64,000 bases of DNA from Psychrobacillus sp044762745 (GTDB lineage Bacteria; Bacillota; Bacilli; Bacillales_A; Planococcaceae). The notes below the pieces were generated by a model. That model was given only the letters and a program-made list of their open reading frames with translations. It searched no databases and was not told the DNA's origin. Location of the stretch: assembly GCF_044762745.1 (NCBI RefSeq), contig NZ_JBIWEX010000007.1, forward strand, positions 62,001 to 126,000, read 5' to 3'. Every line of letters begins with the position of its first letter. Within the stretch, counting starts at the first letter, position 1. Positions 42,202 to 51,427 of the stretch are shown piece by piece. Both the position numbers and the translations under genes were made by a program.

Positions 42202-43221
42202 ATGAGGAACTTATTGAAAGAATTAAACAATGAAAAAATAGATTTTGAACATTTGGAAGAACCAACACTAACTAGCATAGAAAAGAAAGCAATAAAGAAG
42301 AGGATAAAAAAGAAGCTAAACACTCGGCGTTTTAAGCCAGGTAAAGCACTATCAATAGTTGCTTCATTTGCACTTGTTTTAGTTATCGCAATCAATTCTA
42401 ATTTTGCATTAGCAGATATTCCAATTGTTGGTGAAAAATTAGAGGCATTTGTTTATGCAAATAATGGGTCTCTACATGATTATAAAACGGTTATAGGTGA
42501 TTCTGTTAAAGATAATAATATGAAAGTGACGCTAAATGAAGTGATTTTAGATGAAGGTCAGCTCCTTATTAGTAGCACATTTCATACAAATTTAGATGAG
42601 GATGATTTAGCTTATAATTGGTTTACAGATATAGACGTATATATAGATGGCAAGAAAATAACTTTAGGTGGTGGTGGCGGACCACAGGAAATAACCAATT
42701 CAATGGTAAACTATTTTTGGAGTGCGGATATTGGAAAAGTTCTTTTACAAGAGGATCAACTTATTCGAATTGTCTTTAATGATTTAAAAAGAAGCGATTC
42801 AGAAAAAACGCTGAAAGGTGCTTGGGAGTTTGAGTTTGTGGCTTCTGGTGATAATCTAGCAGCAGACACAACAAAAATTCCTATTCATCAACATTTTGTT
42901 TTAGAAAGTGGACAAAATGTGGAAATAGAGGCACTTGTTTTAACGCCTGTTTCTACAAAGTTAACATATACTATGACAGATACCTCTAAACAAGTTTATT
43001 TTAAAATGGAGGATGAGCATGGCGAGGAAATACAACAATTGTCAGCAAAAATGGGAAGTTATGATAACTACAATCGTTTTGCTGCATTAGAAGGTGGTGT
43101 GATTAAAATCATACCATATAGTTATACTGGATCGAATTCTCACAAAAAAGAAGTTATGCAGTCTGATGAAATAATTGAAATAAACATTGATCAAAAGAAG
43201 GTGAAAAAAGCGGAGAAGTAA
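42202..43221 (+). CDS. DUF4179-domain membrane protein, probable anti-sigma factor
   Basis: A 339-residue protein with a cytoplasmic basic N-terminal part (residues 1-48, KKAIKKRIKKKLNTRRFK), one membrane segment (~50-68, ending SNFALAD) and an extracytoplasmic domain of about 265 residues beginning IPIVGEKLEAFVY, the usual DUF4179 opening. DUF4179 proteins are commonly encoded directly after ECF sigma factors and are thought to hold them inactive until an envelope signal arrives. No zinc-binding HxxxCxxC anti-sigma motif is visible. A glycine run (LGGGGGPQ) lies near residue 158. Confidence 0.85.
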   Translation: MRNLLKELNNEKIDFEHLEEPTLTSIEKKAIKKRIKKKLNTRRFKPGKALSIVASFALVLVIAINSNFALADIPIVGEKLEAFVYANNGSLHDYKTVIGDSVKDNNMKVTLNEVILDEGQLLISSTFHTNLDEDDLAYNWFTDIDVYIDGKKITLGGGGGPQEITNSMVNYFWSADIGKVLLQEDQLIRIVFNDLKRSDSEKTLKGAWEFEFVASGDNLAADTTKIPIHQHFVLESGQNVEIEALVLTPVSTKLTYTMTDTSKQVYFKMEDEHGEEIQQLSAKMGSYDNYNRFAALEGGVIKIIPYSYTGSNSHKKEVMQSDEIIEINIDQKKVKKAEK

Positions 43222-43266
43222 ATGTTCTTTATAGAAACAAACCTAAAAACGTTCCATGAAATGAGT

Positions 43267-43313
43267 AGGGACTATACGGAAAGTGTTTTTCATTAACTTT
43301 CTGCACAGTCCCT
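43267..43313. terminator. Terminator between the sigma/anti-sigma pair and the MalT-like regulator
   Basis: AGGGACT/AGTCCCT and GAAAGT/ACTTTC pair as two stacked stems with small internal bulges around a T-rich loop; TTTGTTTGTTTTTC follows on the plus strand. Confidence 0.75.
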
Positions 43314-43331
43314 TTGTTTGTTTTTCTTCGT

Positions 43332-46300
43332 TCAACTGTAACTTGTAATCATTTCATACATCTGAATTGTTGTATGCATCGGCTCTACTTTTAATTCTGT
43401 CTTTAACACGGAAATACATCTTTCGTACCATTTTACCGCTTGGGTTCTATTTTGAAGTTGGTAGTAAGCGAACATCAATAATCGATATGCCTCTTCCCAG
43501 GTAGAGTCTATTCTTACTAATTTATCCGCCCAATAGATGGCTTTCTCAAATTCTTTTAATCTTGTATAAGTTTGTGCGAGCCTTTCTAACACTAACAAAT
43601 ATTGTTGTTGGTTTTTTTCCCGATCATTCGATATCCAATCGACCCTAGACTTGTCCTCTAGTAAATCACCTTTGTACAGTTTTACTGCTTTTAGTAAGTA
43701 ATCTGCGGATAACATAGGATTTTTTTCATCCATCCCTTGTCCCGCAAAATGTTGGAACGATACTAAATCACTCGTTACGTTTGCTTCTGGATTTAATCGA
43801 TACATCGCTTGTTTTCGAACAATGAAAAATGATTCTTCCCTTGCTATACGATTCGGTTCAATTACTTTTAATAATGAATTTAAACCTACTTTAAAATCGC
43901 GATTTAATGATTTTTCGTCTCCTTCTCCCCATATCGCATGCATCAATTCTTCTTTTGGAACAAAACGATTTCGATGCAAATACAAATACGTAAGAAGTTC
44001 CTTAGATTTATCGCGTTGCCATTTCCGCTCACTAATTTCTTCATTTCCCATAAAAAGTGTAAAAGGTCCAAGTAGTTGGAGCGTAAGCTGATACCCCGGA
44101 TAATTAATGTTTTTATTTATTTTCATAAGATTTGCTAATGTATTAAGAGCGATAGAACTCGGCATAAATACGATAGCTTTTTGTAACAATGGATAATGCA
44201 TTTGTATATCCCCAGGCCCAAAAATGGTCTTTTTTAATAAGAAGAAAGTAAATTCGTATTGTACACATAGCGAAGCAAACTTTTCGGCGTGTAAAACAAA
44301 TTTTTCATTGTCTTCTAATCTATCATGAATAAACATTAACCAATAATGAGAGATCATTTCACCGTACACGTCTCCACCATTTGTAAAAAGACGATTAGCA
44401 TCATTAATAGTTTGTATAGCTTGCTCCATCTGTTCATTTTCAACATAAACAATAGTTAAACTAACTAATATATATGCAGATAGCCAGTAGTCATTCCCTT
44501 TATTTGTTTCTCTTAGGCCTCTTTCTCCGTAAGAAACGGCTTCTTGAAACATTCCTTGCCTACATTTTAAAATGGCAAGTCCCATGTAAGGCTCAGCTTT
44601 TCCTCTAGACACATTCAATTCTTCCATACGCTGAACTGCTTTTAAATAATAATTCTCTGGTGTGTCAAAGTCAAAAGGGTTATCTAATATTTCAGCATGT
44701 CCTCTACGTATCCAACCGACTGCCTCCACAAAGCTCGATGTTTCGCGAATACCTGTTTCAATTCCTTTAATAGCCGATCGTTTAGCCTCTTCTATGTTGC
44801 CAGTTAACGAGTATATAAAGGAAAGGAGAACTTCAGTTTCTCTATGTGAATCTGGTAAGTTGATCTCGTCGTTAATTCTATTTTTTAAGACGACCTCTGC
44901 TTCATTCAATAAGCCTGTTCGAAGAAGAATTCGTGCATCTAAATTCCCTTCCTTTAGAACAGAAGCATCCAACTCCTCTTGTAAGACCCAATTTTTTGCT
45001 TCGTTAGCCTTGCCTAAATTCACGAGATTCTCAGCTAATAATCGTTTTAATACAAGTCTTTCAGTAACAATCATTTCTGAGCTTTTTTCTGCCCATTTCA
45101 AGGCATCTTCTAAAAACGGTTTCGCAAGAGCAGGTTGAATCGTATCTAAATATATATGCGCAAGTCCTACATTTGCTCGACTAAGATAAAGGAAATTTCC
45201 ATGATCACCTGCAAAAGATAAACAAGTTTCATAAGCCTTTCTAGCTTTCTCATAAAAGGCCCTATATCGATGGCATTCACCTTCATAGTAATAGAGTTCA
45301 TAGAGTTCTTCTCTTCTTTTATCCGAGAGATGCTCTTTTAACAAATCTAAAAACCAATCAAATTGCCCATCTTTAATGATGAACGCTGCAAACTGCACGA
45401 TTATTATCCCAAGAAAATAATCATCATTTGCTTTTACTGCATGATAGATCGATTGAATGATATTTTGTTGCTCGCTAAAATAAGAAGCAGCTCGTTTGTG
45501 GGTTTCATAAAACAAAGAACTATCCTTTTGTAACCACTTCGTTTCTAAAAATTGTTGAAACAATGCATGAAAGCGATACGATCCTGGATTACTTAAGGTT
45601 TGGATAAAAGCATGGCTACTTGACAATCTTTCTAAAGCTTTTGCTTCATCTTCTCCAAAAAACGCTCGTATTTCTTTTTCCGTGAATATCGGAAAAATGC
45701 TAAAATTCAACAACAATTGTTTATCTTCCTCACTCATTAATAAAAATACTTCTTCAGACAAATAAGAAAACAAATCTTTTAACGTAGGATCAACTAACTC
45801 GTTGATATGTCTTCCTGTCTCAGCGAGTTGCATTGCTATTAAGTGAATCGCAATAGCCCATCCCTCTGTCAGTTTCATAATTTCTGCTGCTTCTTCATCA
45901 GATATCATTTTTTCAAAATAATCTTCAAAAAATACTTGAATTTCTTCTTCAGTAAACATAAAGTCCTTCTCGACGATTTCGACTAACTGGCCTTTAAGTT
46001 TGAGTTTTAATAAGATGGACCACTTAGGGCGAGTCCTTGACGCTACGACTAGATGTATATGGGCTGGAAGAAACTCAACTATTTTTTCGATTATATAATT
46101 TATATGAAATACATGATCAATAAGGTGAAAGTCATCCAATATAATAGAAAAGGGTTCTTTAATTATTGCAAGCTCATTACTAAATAACGAATACCACTGC
46201 GTCAATTCCTCTTCTTTTGGATACATGGATAATAGTTCTCGTTCTAATAGACTTTCACCAAACAATGGAATAACTCTACGAATACTTTGAACTAGATACC

Positions 46301-46541
46301 GAAGAAAAGGGAGAATATTATCATCTTCTTCTGATATGGTGTACCAAGAATATAATTCTTTTGAATCTGCATAATATTGAGCTAATGCTGAGCTTTTACC
46401 AAATCCAGCTCCACTATGTAAAATAGATACTTTGCTATGAGTATTCGCTTTTAATTTCTTAATAAGAGATGATCTTCTCATATAAGAGGAAGACGCTATA
46501 GGTGGGGTCAGTTTCGACATTATAATGGTTGTTTGTTCCAT
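43332..46541 (-). CDS. MalT-like NTPase with C-terminal BTAD/SARP output domain (transcriptional activator)
   Basis: A 1069-residue STAND-type regulator. The N-terminal NTPase has Walker A SGAGFGKSS (~42-50), Walker B FSIILDDFHLID (~136-147) and VVASRTRP. A long helical TPR-rich sensor region follows (~350-810). The C-terminus has an OmpR-like winged helix (LQLLGPFTLF, RDKSKELLTYLYLHRNRFVPKEELMHAIWG) and a bacterial transcriptional activation domain of TPR type (to the end, ELKVEPMHTTIQMYEMI). MalT itself ends in a LuxR domain, so this is the BTAD variant. It is the prime candidate activator of the livK operon, whose promoter has direct repeats of SARP geometry. GGAGG precedes the start. Confidence 0.88.
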   Translation of the reverse strand: MEQTTIIMSKLTPPIASSSYMRRSSLIKKLKANTHSKVSILHSGAGFGKSSALAQYYADSKELYSWYTISEEDDNILPFLRYLVQSIRRVIPLFGESLLERELLSMYPKEEELTQWYSLFSNELAIIKEPFSIILDDFHLIDHVFHINYIIEKIVEFLPAHIHLVVASRTRPKWSILLKLKLKGQLVEIVEKDFMFTEEEIQVFFEDYFEKMISDEEAAEIMKLTEGWAIAIHLIAMQLAETGRHINELVDPTLKDLFSYLSEEVFLLMSEEDKQLLLNFSIFPIFTEKEIRAFFGEDEAKALERLSSSHAFIQTLSNPGSYRFHALFQQFLETKWLQKDSSLFYETHKRAASYFSEQQNIIQSIYHAVKANDDYFLGIIIVQFAAFIIKDGQFDWFLDLLKEHLSDKRREELYELYYYEGECHRYRAFYEKARKAYETCLSFAGDHGNFLYLSRANVGLAHIYLDTIQPALAKPFLEDALKWAEKSSEMIVTERLVLKRLLAENLVNLGKANEAKNWVLQEELDASVLKEGNLDARILLRTGLLNEAEVVLKNRINDEINLPDSHRETEVLLSFIYSLTGNIEEAKRSAIKGIETGIRETSSFVEAVGWIRRGHAEILDNPFDFDTPENYYLKAVQRMEELNVSRGKAEPYMGLAILKCRQGMFQEAVSYGERGLRETNKGNDYWLSAYILVSLTIVYVENEQMEQAIQTINDANRLFTNGGDVYGEMISHYWLMFIHDRLEDNEKFVLHAEKFASLCVQYEFTFFLLKKTIFGPGDIQMHYPLLQKAIVFMPSSIALNTLANLMKINKNINYPGYQLTLQLLGPFTLFMGNEEISERKWQRDKSKELLTYLYLHRNRFVPKEELMHAIWGEGDEKSLNRDFKVGLNSLLKVIEPNRIAREESFFIVRKQAMYRLNPEANVTSDLVSFQHFAGQGMDEKNPMLSADYLLKAVKLYKGDLLEDKSRVDWISNDREKNQQQYLLVLERLAQTYTRLKEFEKAIYWADKLVRIDSTWEEAYRLLMFAYYQLQNRTQAVKWYERCISVLKTELKVEPMHTTIQMYEMITSYS

Positions 46542-46693
46542 CCTTTACCTCCGATCTAGTAGCATAATCATTTATATTAATCCTAACATATCAATTCTCC
46601 TAATTGAATGATAATTGGGATGTTTTAGAAAATATAAAAGTGTGATAATATAATCTTCATCATTATATGCTAGAAAGAGAGAGGAAGAATTAA

Positions 46694-47236
46694 ATGGAAT
46701 TTCCACTTTTACAAACGGATCGACTGAAATTGGTCGACATTACAGCAGAACATATAAACCATGTATTTTCTATCTTTTCAAACGAAAAAGTTACAAAATA
46801 CTATGGTATGTCCCAATTTACTGAGACACAACAAGCTGCAAATCTAGTCAACTCATTCCAGAAAAATTTTCAAGAGAAACGGTCCATCCGTTGGGGTATT
46901 ATTCTTAAAGAAACAGATGAATTTGTTGGAACTATTGGGTTGAACAATCTTCAAATAGCTAGTAGAAAGACAGAAATAGGATATGACTTGAATCCAGACT
47001 ACTGGAGAAGAGGAATCATTAGTGAAGCTGCAAAGGCAGTTATTCAATATAGTTTTGACGAATTAGATTTATACCGGATAGGAGCAGTTACTTTCCCAGA
47101 GAATGAATCCTCTTATAAGCTATTATTAAAATTAGGTTTTCAAAAAGAAGGACTCTTAAGAGGTTATATTTATCAAAATGACAAATCCAATGATGCCTTT
47201 ATTTACTCATTGCTTAGACCGGAGTGGAATTTTTAG
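46694..47236 (+). CDS. GNAT acetyltransferase, RimJ/RimL-like
   Basis: A 180-residue protein of the Acetyltransf_3 group: LLQTDRLKLVDITAEH at the N-terminus, GIILKETDEFVGTIGL, EIGYDLNPDYWRRGIISEA (acetyl-CoA loop, ~95-113) and a C-terminal NESSYKLLLKLGFQKEGLLRGY. This family acetylates N-terminal residues of ribosomal proteins or small molecules such as drugs; the substrate is not evident. It stands alone between the MalT-like gene (divergent) and a hypothetical gene (convergent). Confidence 0.9.
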   Translation: MEFPLLQTDRLKLVDITAEHINHVFSIFSNEKVTKYYGMSQFTETQQAANLVNSFQKNFQEKRSIRWGIILKETDEFVGTIGLNNLQIASRKTEIGYDLNPDYWRRGIISEAAKAVIQYSFDELDLYRIGAVTFPENESSYKLLLKLGFQKEGLLRGYIYQNDKSNDAFIYSLLRPEWNF

Positions 47237-47315
47237 TAGGATTAAAGGATTGCCCGGTTATGAACTAAGTGTAAATTTTCTCCATCTATCACTGCCTTAC
47301 TTTAAAGAAGCCGAA

Positions 47316-47352
47316 TAAAAAGTCGATCCCTGATTTCAGGAATGGATTTTTT
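47316..47352. terminator. Imperfect terminator hairpin
   Basis: AAAAAGTCGATCCCTG and CAGGAATGGATTTTTT pair with two mismatches around a short loop; A- and T-runs serve the GNAT gene on the plus strand and the hypothetical gene on the minus strand. Confidence 0.65.
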
Positions 47353-47372
47353 GGATTGAAATTCGCTTTAAA

Positions 47373-47789
47373 CTACCAGTTTGTGCTTGGGTCATTGCTT
47401 ACCTTCACTTTAAATGCTTGCTTATATAAGTTATTTTTAACAACATAATCATTGAACATATCGTTGATTTCTTCCTGTCTTTTTTCGTTAGCTTCTTGAT
47501 TAATTAGTACAAATTTAACTAAAATCTCATCTTTTGAAGTTATTCCTGCAAGAATATGATGCTCAAAACCTTTTTCATTTAATCTTTGTCCTACCTGGTC
47601 ATACAAACCACCCTTTTCCATAAGCTTTAGTTGGAGAGTTTGTATTTCTAACGACCCACTTTGAAATAATGGGGAACAAATTTCGAGTACTGCCTTTGGA
47701 TTATTAGTAAATAAAAAAAGAGATAGAAGAACAAGCGGAATAAGTGCACCCAGAATAAAAGCCATTTTTCTTATTTTCGATTGAGTCAC
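47373..47789 (-). CDS. Hypothetical membrane-anchored protein
   Basis: A 138-residue protein with one N-terminal membrane segment (~9-27, MAFILGALIPLVLLSLFLF) and an outward-facing domain of about 110 residues with alternating strands and helices (VGQRLNEKGFEHHILAGI, DEILVKFVLINQEANEKRQEEI). I do not recognise the family. Start choice is uncertain: the GTG at 47789 directly abuts its possible ribosome binding site TAGGA. It is unlinked to any operon. Confidence 0.6.
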   Translation of the reverse strand: MTQSKIRKMAFILGALIPLVLLSLFLFTNNPKAVLEICSPLFQSGSLEIQTLQLKLMEKGGLYDQVGQRLNEKGFEHHILAGITSKDEILVKFVLINQEANEKRQEEINDMFNDYVVKNNLYKQAFKVKVSNDPSTNW

Positions 47790-47890
47790 TCCTACAACGT
47801 TTATTCTGATGATATGCTAGCAATTATGAAGCTATTCATATCAATGAGTAATAGCAATTGGTATTAATGTATGAGGCGACTTAGAATAGT

Positions 47891-48537
47891 ACGTCGTAAA
47901 AAGCTCTATTAGGTTACAGCTATGATTTTCGCTGCAGGCGGACGCTTTCCGCGGGGTGAGCGATGAGCCTTCACCGCCGCTTGGGCGTGCGTTGTGAAGT
48001 CTCATCTGTCTCACTTGGATCCCGTCGGAGTCGCCGCCTTCCGCTGCAATCAAATAATTTGCTAGCTAATTAGCGGCACTGCTCTAAATTCAATCTTATG
48101 TAGTATTTCTTGAAAATTAAATCCAGTAAATGGATAAGAGCAACCAATCAGTTATTGAAAGCAATCAGTTCTATTCGGAAAGCAACTAATTTGCTAGTGA
48201 GAGCAATCAAATTACCAAGAAAGCAACCAAATTGCTGGTGAAAGCAACTAATTCTTAATATAACAAGTTTACTTGGAGTGAGCCGATAATGAATATGAAA
48301 CATTATTCCAATAAGTGGTTCGATGAAACGAACTTTATTATAGTAAATACTCCAATTAATTGGAGACAGCATATTCTAACTAGGTTTAATAAATATTGCG
48401 AAATGGACTAGATAAATATGAATCTCTGATTAATGCAGACGCCAAATTAACAAGAAATTCCCATTGATTGAAGCGGAAAGCGTCCGCCCTGCAGCGGAGA
48501 TCCAAGCGGTCACTTATTAGAGCTTTTTTAAGACGCA
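47891..48537. repeat. ~650-bp non-coding element with long imperfect terminal inverted repeats
   Basis: The left end (47891-47952) reads ACGTCGTAAAAAGCTCTATT...GCTGCAGGCGGACGCTTTCCGC. The right end (48473-48537), reverse-complemented, reads GCGTCTTAAAAAAGCTCTAATA...GCTGCAGGGCGGACGCTTTCCGC. They align over ~62 bases with small indels. The left side continues as a GC-rich block to ~48050 (GGAGTCGCCGCCTTCCGCTGCAATC), a sequence type I recognise as a dispersed Bacillales repeat. The interior holds 21-bp tandem repeats. No transposase gene is present. It may be a miniature mobile element or two inverted copies of one repeat family. Confidence 0.7.
48139..48254 (+). repeat. Six imperfect 21-bp tandem repeats
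   Basis: AGCAAY-YAATT-type units start at 48139, 48160, 48181, 48202, 48222 and 48243 (steps 21, 21, 21, 20, 21). A consensus is AGCAAYYAATTNNYTRGTGAA. There is no intact reading frame through them on the plus strand because of stops. Confidence 0.75.
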
Positions 48538-48566
48538 TTATCCCTAAAATACGGCATTCTTCCATA

Positions 48567-48607
48567 AGAAAAGAGCCTAATTCAGCATAAGAATTAGGCT
48601 CTTTTCT
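48567..48607 (-). terminator. Terminator of acnA
   Basis: AGAAAAGAGCCTAATTC and GAATTAGGCTCTTTTCT form a perfect 17-bp stem with a 7-base loop, just past the acnA stop. Confidence 0.92.
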
Positions 48608-48613
48608 ATTTAT

Positions 48614-51322
48614 TTATGCTTCTAGTACTTTATTACGTAGTACCATTTGAAGGATACCACCGTGACGGTAGTAGTCTACTTCTACTTCAGAGTCAAAACG
48701 AGCAAGTACATTGAATTGTTTTTCTGTACCGTCTTCTGCTTTTGCAGTCACTTGTAAAATATCACGAGGTTTAACACCTTCTGCTATATTTATACTAATT
48801 TCTTCTTTACCAGTTAGACCTAGAGATTCAGCATTTTCACCTGGTAAGAAATTAAGTGGTAAAACACCCATCATTACTAGATTTGAACGATGAATACGTT
48901 CAAAGCTTTCCGTAATTACAGCTTTAATGCCTAATAGGTTTGTTCCTTTAGCTGCCCAGTCACGAGATGATCCCATTCCGTAATCTTTTCCACCAAGTAC
49001 TACTAATCCAGTACCCGTTTCTTGGTATTTCATCGCAGCATCATAAATTGGCATGATTTCACCAGTTGGCCAGTAAGTAGTGTATCCACCTTCTGTTCCT
49101 GGAGCAACTTGGTTACGAATACGGATGTTCGCGAATGTTCCGCGCATCATTACTTCGTGGTTACCACGACGAGAACCGTAAGAGTTGAAATCACGGATTT
49201 CTACACCATTTTCGCGCAAGTACTTACCAGCTGGTGTATCTTTACCAATCGCGCCTGCTGGTGAAATATGGTCAGTAGTGATAGAATCACCGAATTTTGC
49301 AACAACGCGAAGTCCAGCAAGCGTTTGAATATCACCAGGCTCCTTAGATAATCCTTGGAAGAATGGTGGGTTTTGAATATACGTTGATGTGTTATCAAAC
49401 GTGTATAGAGATTCTGTTGAAGTTTCAATTGCATTCCATGCTTCGTTTTCGTCAAATACACGTGCATATTCTTTTTGGAATAATTCACGAGTAACTACTT
49501 TATTAAGCACTGCATTTACTTCATCAGTTGAAGGCCAGATGTCTGCAAAGAACACGTCATTGCCATCTTTGTCTTTACCTAATGAATCTTTTTGTAGATC
49601 GATATCTACTGTTCCAGCAAGTGCATAAGCAACAACTAATGGTGGTGAAGCCAAGTAGTTAGCTTTTACTAGTGGATGTACACGACCTTCAAAGTTACGG
49701 TTACCAGAAAGAACAGAAGTTACGAATAGATCTTCGTCAACGATTGCTTTTTCGATTTCAGGAAGTAATGGACCTGAGTTCCCGATACATGTTGTACAAC
49801 CGTATCCTACTGTATTAAATCCAATTTGATCTAGGTATTGGTTTAATCCTGAATCTTGTAAATAACCAGTAACAACTTTTGAACCTGGTGCTAAAGATGT
49901 TTTTACGTAAGCTGGAACTGTTAATCCTTTTTCGACTGCTTTTTTTGCTACTAAACCAGCAGCTAGCATTACGTATGGGTTAGATGTATTTGTACAAGAA
50001 GTGATCGCAGCGATTGCTACAGCACCTGTTGGGATTGTTACATCACCATCTGCAAATTTAGCAGTTGCCGTTTTGTCGAACTCTTTTTCTGATAATCCGA
50101 AACCTTGTGTACCTTGTGGAGCAACAACTGCTTCATGGTAACGAGCTTTCATGTCAGAAAGTGGAATCAAATCTTGAGGACGTTTTGGTCCAGAAAGGTT
50201 TGCTTCGATATCTGCTAAGTTAATGTCGATTATGTCTGTGTAAACTGGCTCTAATGCTGGGTCAAAGAACATATCATTTGCTTTTAAATAAGCTTCTACT
50301 ACAGCAATGTGCTCTTCATCACGTCCAGTTAAACGTAAGTAGTTAAGTGATTCTTCATCAATTGCGAAGTAACCACAAGTTGCACCATATTCAGGAGCCA
50401 TGTTCGCAATTGTTGCACGGTCAGCTAGTGGTAATTTAGATACTCCAGGACCGAAGAATTCTACAAATTTACCAACTACCCCGCGCTGACGTAATACTTG
50501 TGTCACTTTAAGCGCTAAGTCAGTAGCAGTTGTTCCGTTTGGAAGATCTCCTACTAATTTAACTCCAATTACTTCTGGAATTGGGAAGTATGAAGGTTGT
50601 CCAAGCATTCCTGCTTCCGCTTCAATACCACCTACACCCCATCCTAATACACCAAGACCGTTAATCATTGTTGTATGAGAATCAGTACCTACTACTGAGT
50701 CAGGGAAAGTTTCTAATGTGCCATCTGCATCTTCATTCACATGCACGATTGGCGCCAAATATTCTAAGTTTACTTGATGAACAATACCAGTCGCTGGTGG
50801 AACAGCACGGAAATTGTTGTAAGAGGTTTGTGCCCATTTTAAGAATTTGTAACGTTCTGCATTTCGCTCAAATTCAAGGTCCATATTTACTTTTAGCGCT
50901 GTATCTGTACCGTATTTGTCTACTTGTACAGAGTGGTCAATTACAAGATCAACTGGAATAGCAGGGTTAATCTTGTCTGGGTTACCGCCCATTTCTTTCA
51001 TCGCGGAACGTAATGACGCTAAATCAACTACTACTGGAACTCCAGTGAAGTCTTGTAGGACAACGCGAGATGGTTTAAATGGAACTTCCGCTTCTGTATT
51101 AGCGTCTTTCCCCCATTTTGCTAATTGGTTTACATGATCATCTTTGATTACATAGCCGTCATATTGACGTAGAACAGATTCTAATAATACTTTGATTGAA
51201 TAAGGAAGGCGTGATACATTTGCGATTCCCGCTTCTTCTAATGCTGCTAAACGATAATAGTTATACTCTTTACCATTTACAGAAAAAGAAGCACGGCTGT
51301 TGTGTAAATTACTTTTTGCCAT
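48614..51322 (-). CDS. acnA: Aconitate hydratase (aconitase A)
   Basis: A 902-residue aconitase of the AcnA/CitB type. It carries VVGTDSHTTMINGLGVLGWGVGGIEAEA (~208-235), the cluster cysteines in SCTNTSNP (~437) and GYGCTTCIGNSGPL (~503), and the C-terminal swivel domain with GSSRDWAAKG. It interconverts citrate and isocitrate in the TCA cycle and in Bacillus also binds RNA when the cluster is lost. The usual B. subtilis name is citB. It is monocistronic, with a sigma-A-like promoter and a CcpC-like box upstream. AGGAGG precedes the start. Confidence 0.98.
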   Translation of the reverse strand: MAKSNLHNSRASFSVNGKEYNYYRLAALEEAGIANVSRLPYSIKVLLESVLRQYDGYVIKDDHVNQLAKWGKDANTEAEVPFKPSRVVLQDFTGVPVVVDLASLRSAMKEMGGNPDKINPAIPVDLVIDHSVQVDKYGTDTALKVNMDLEFERNAERYKFLKWAQTSYNNFRAVPPATGIVHQVNLEYLAPIVHVNEDADGTLETFPDSVVGTDSHTTMINGLGVLGWGVGGIEAEAGMLGQPSYFPIPEVIGVKLVGDLPNGTTATDLALKVTQVLRQRGVVGKFVEFFGPGVSKLPLADRATIANMAPEYGATCGYFAIDEESLNYLRLTGRDEEHIAVVEAYLKANDMFFDPALEPVYTDIIDINLADIEANLSGPKRPQDLIPLSDMKARYHEAVVAPQGTQGFGLSEKEFDKTATAKFADGDVTIPTGAVAIAAITSCTNTSNPYVMLAAGLVAKKAVEKGLTVPAYVKTSLAPGSKVVTGYLQDSGLNQYLDQIGFNTVGYGCTTCIGNSGPLLPEIEKAIVDEDLFVTSVLSGNRNFEGRVHPLVKANYLASPPLVVAYALAGTVDIDLQKDSLGKDKDGNDVFFADIWPSTDEVNAVLNKVVTRELFQKEYARVFDENEAWNAIETSTESLYTFDNTSTYIQNPPFFQGLSKEPGDIQTLAGLRVVAKFGDSITTDHISPAGAIGKDTPAGKYLRENGVEIRDFNSYGSRRGNHEVMMRGTFANIRIRNQVAPGTEGGYTTYWPTGEIMPIYDAAMKYQETGTGLVVLGGKDYGMGSSRDWAAKGTNLLGIKAVITESFERIHRSNLVMMGVLPLNFLPGENAESLGLTGKEEISINIAEGVKPRDILQVTAKAEDGTEKQFNVLARFDSEVEVDYYRHGGILQMVLRNKVLEA

Positions 51323-51382
51323 TACTATTCCTCCTAATGTCTATTGAAAAGACTCTATTCAAGTGACTTTTCTCCAATTTCA

Positions 51383-51411
51383 ATCATACTCGAATAAAGT
51401 CGATAAGTAAA
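51383..51411 (-). promoter_or_regulatory. Probable sigma-A promoter of acnA
   Basis: On the minus strand TTTACT (51406-51411) and TATGAT (51383-51388) have a 17-base spacer, with the transcript start expected near 51376, about 54 bases before the start codon. Confidence 0.6.
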
Positions 51412-51427
51412 TTACATTAAAATTATA

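Noticed and set aside
44662..45138. A plus-strand frame of 158 codons opposite the MalT-like gene
   Set aside because: Antisense to a clearly coding TPR region; no ribosome binding site or family resemblance.
47841..48053. A minus-strand frame of 70 codons over the GC-rich repeat block
   Set aside because: It is an accidental opening created by the GC-rich repeat; no start signals.
48139..48254. The evenly spaced repeats as a CRISPR array
   Set aside because: Units are contiguous 21-mers without unique spacers and no cas gene is present.
48148..48372. A minus-strand reading frame of 74 codons through the 21-bp repeats
   Set aside because: No ribosome binding site, composition follows the repeat, and it lies within the non-coding element.
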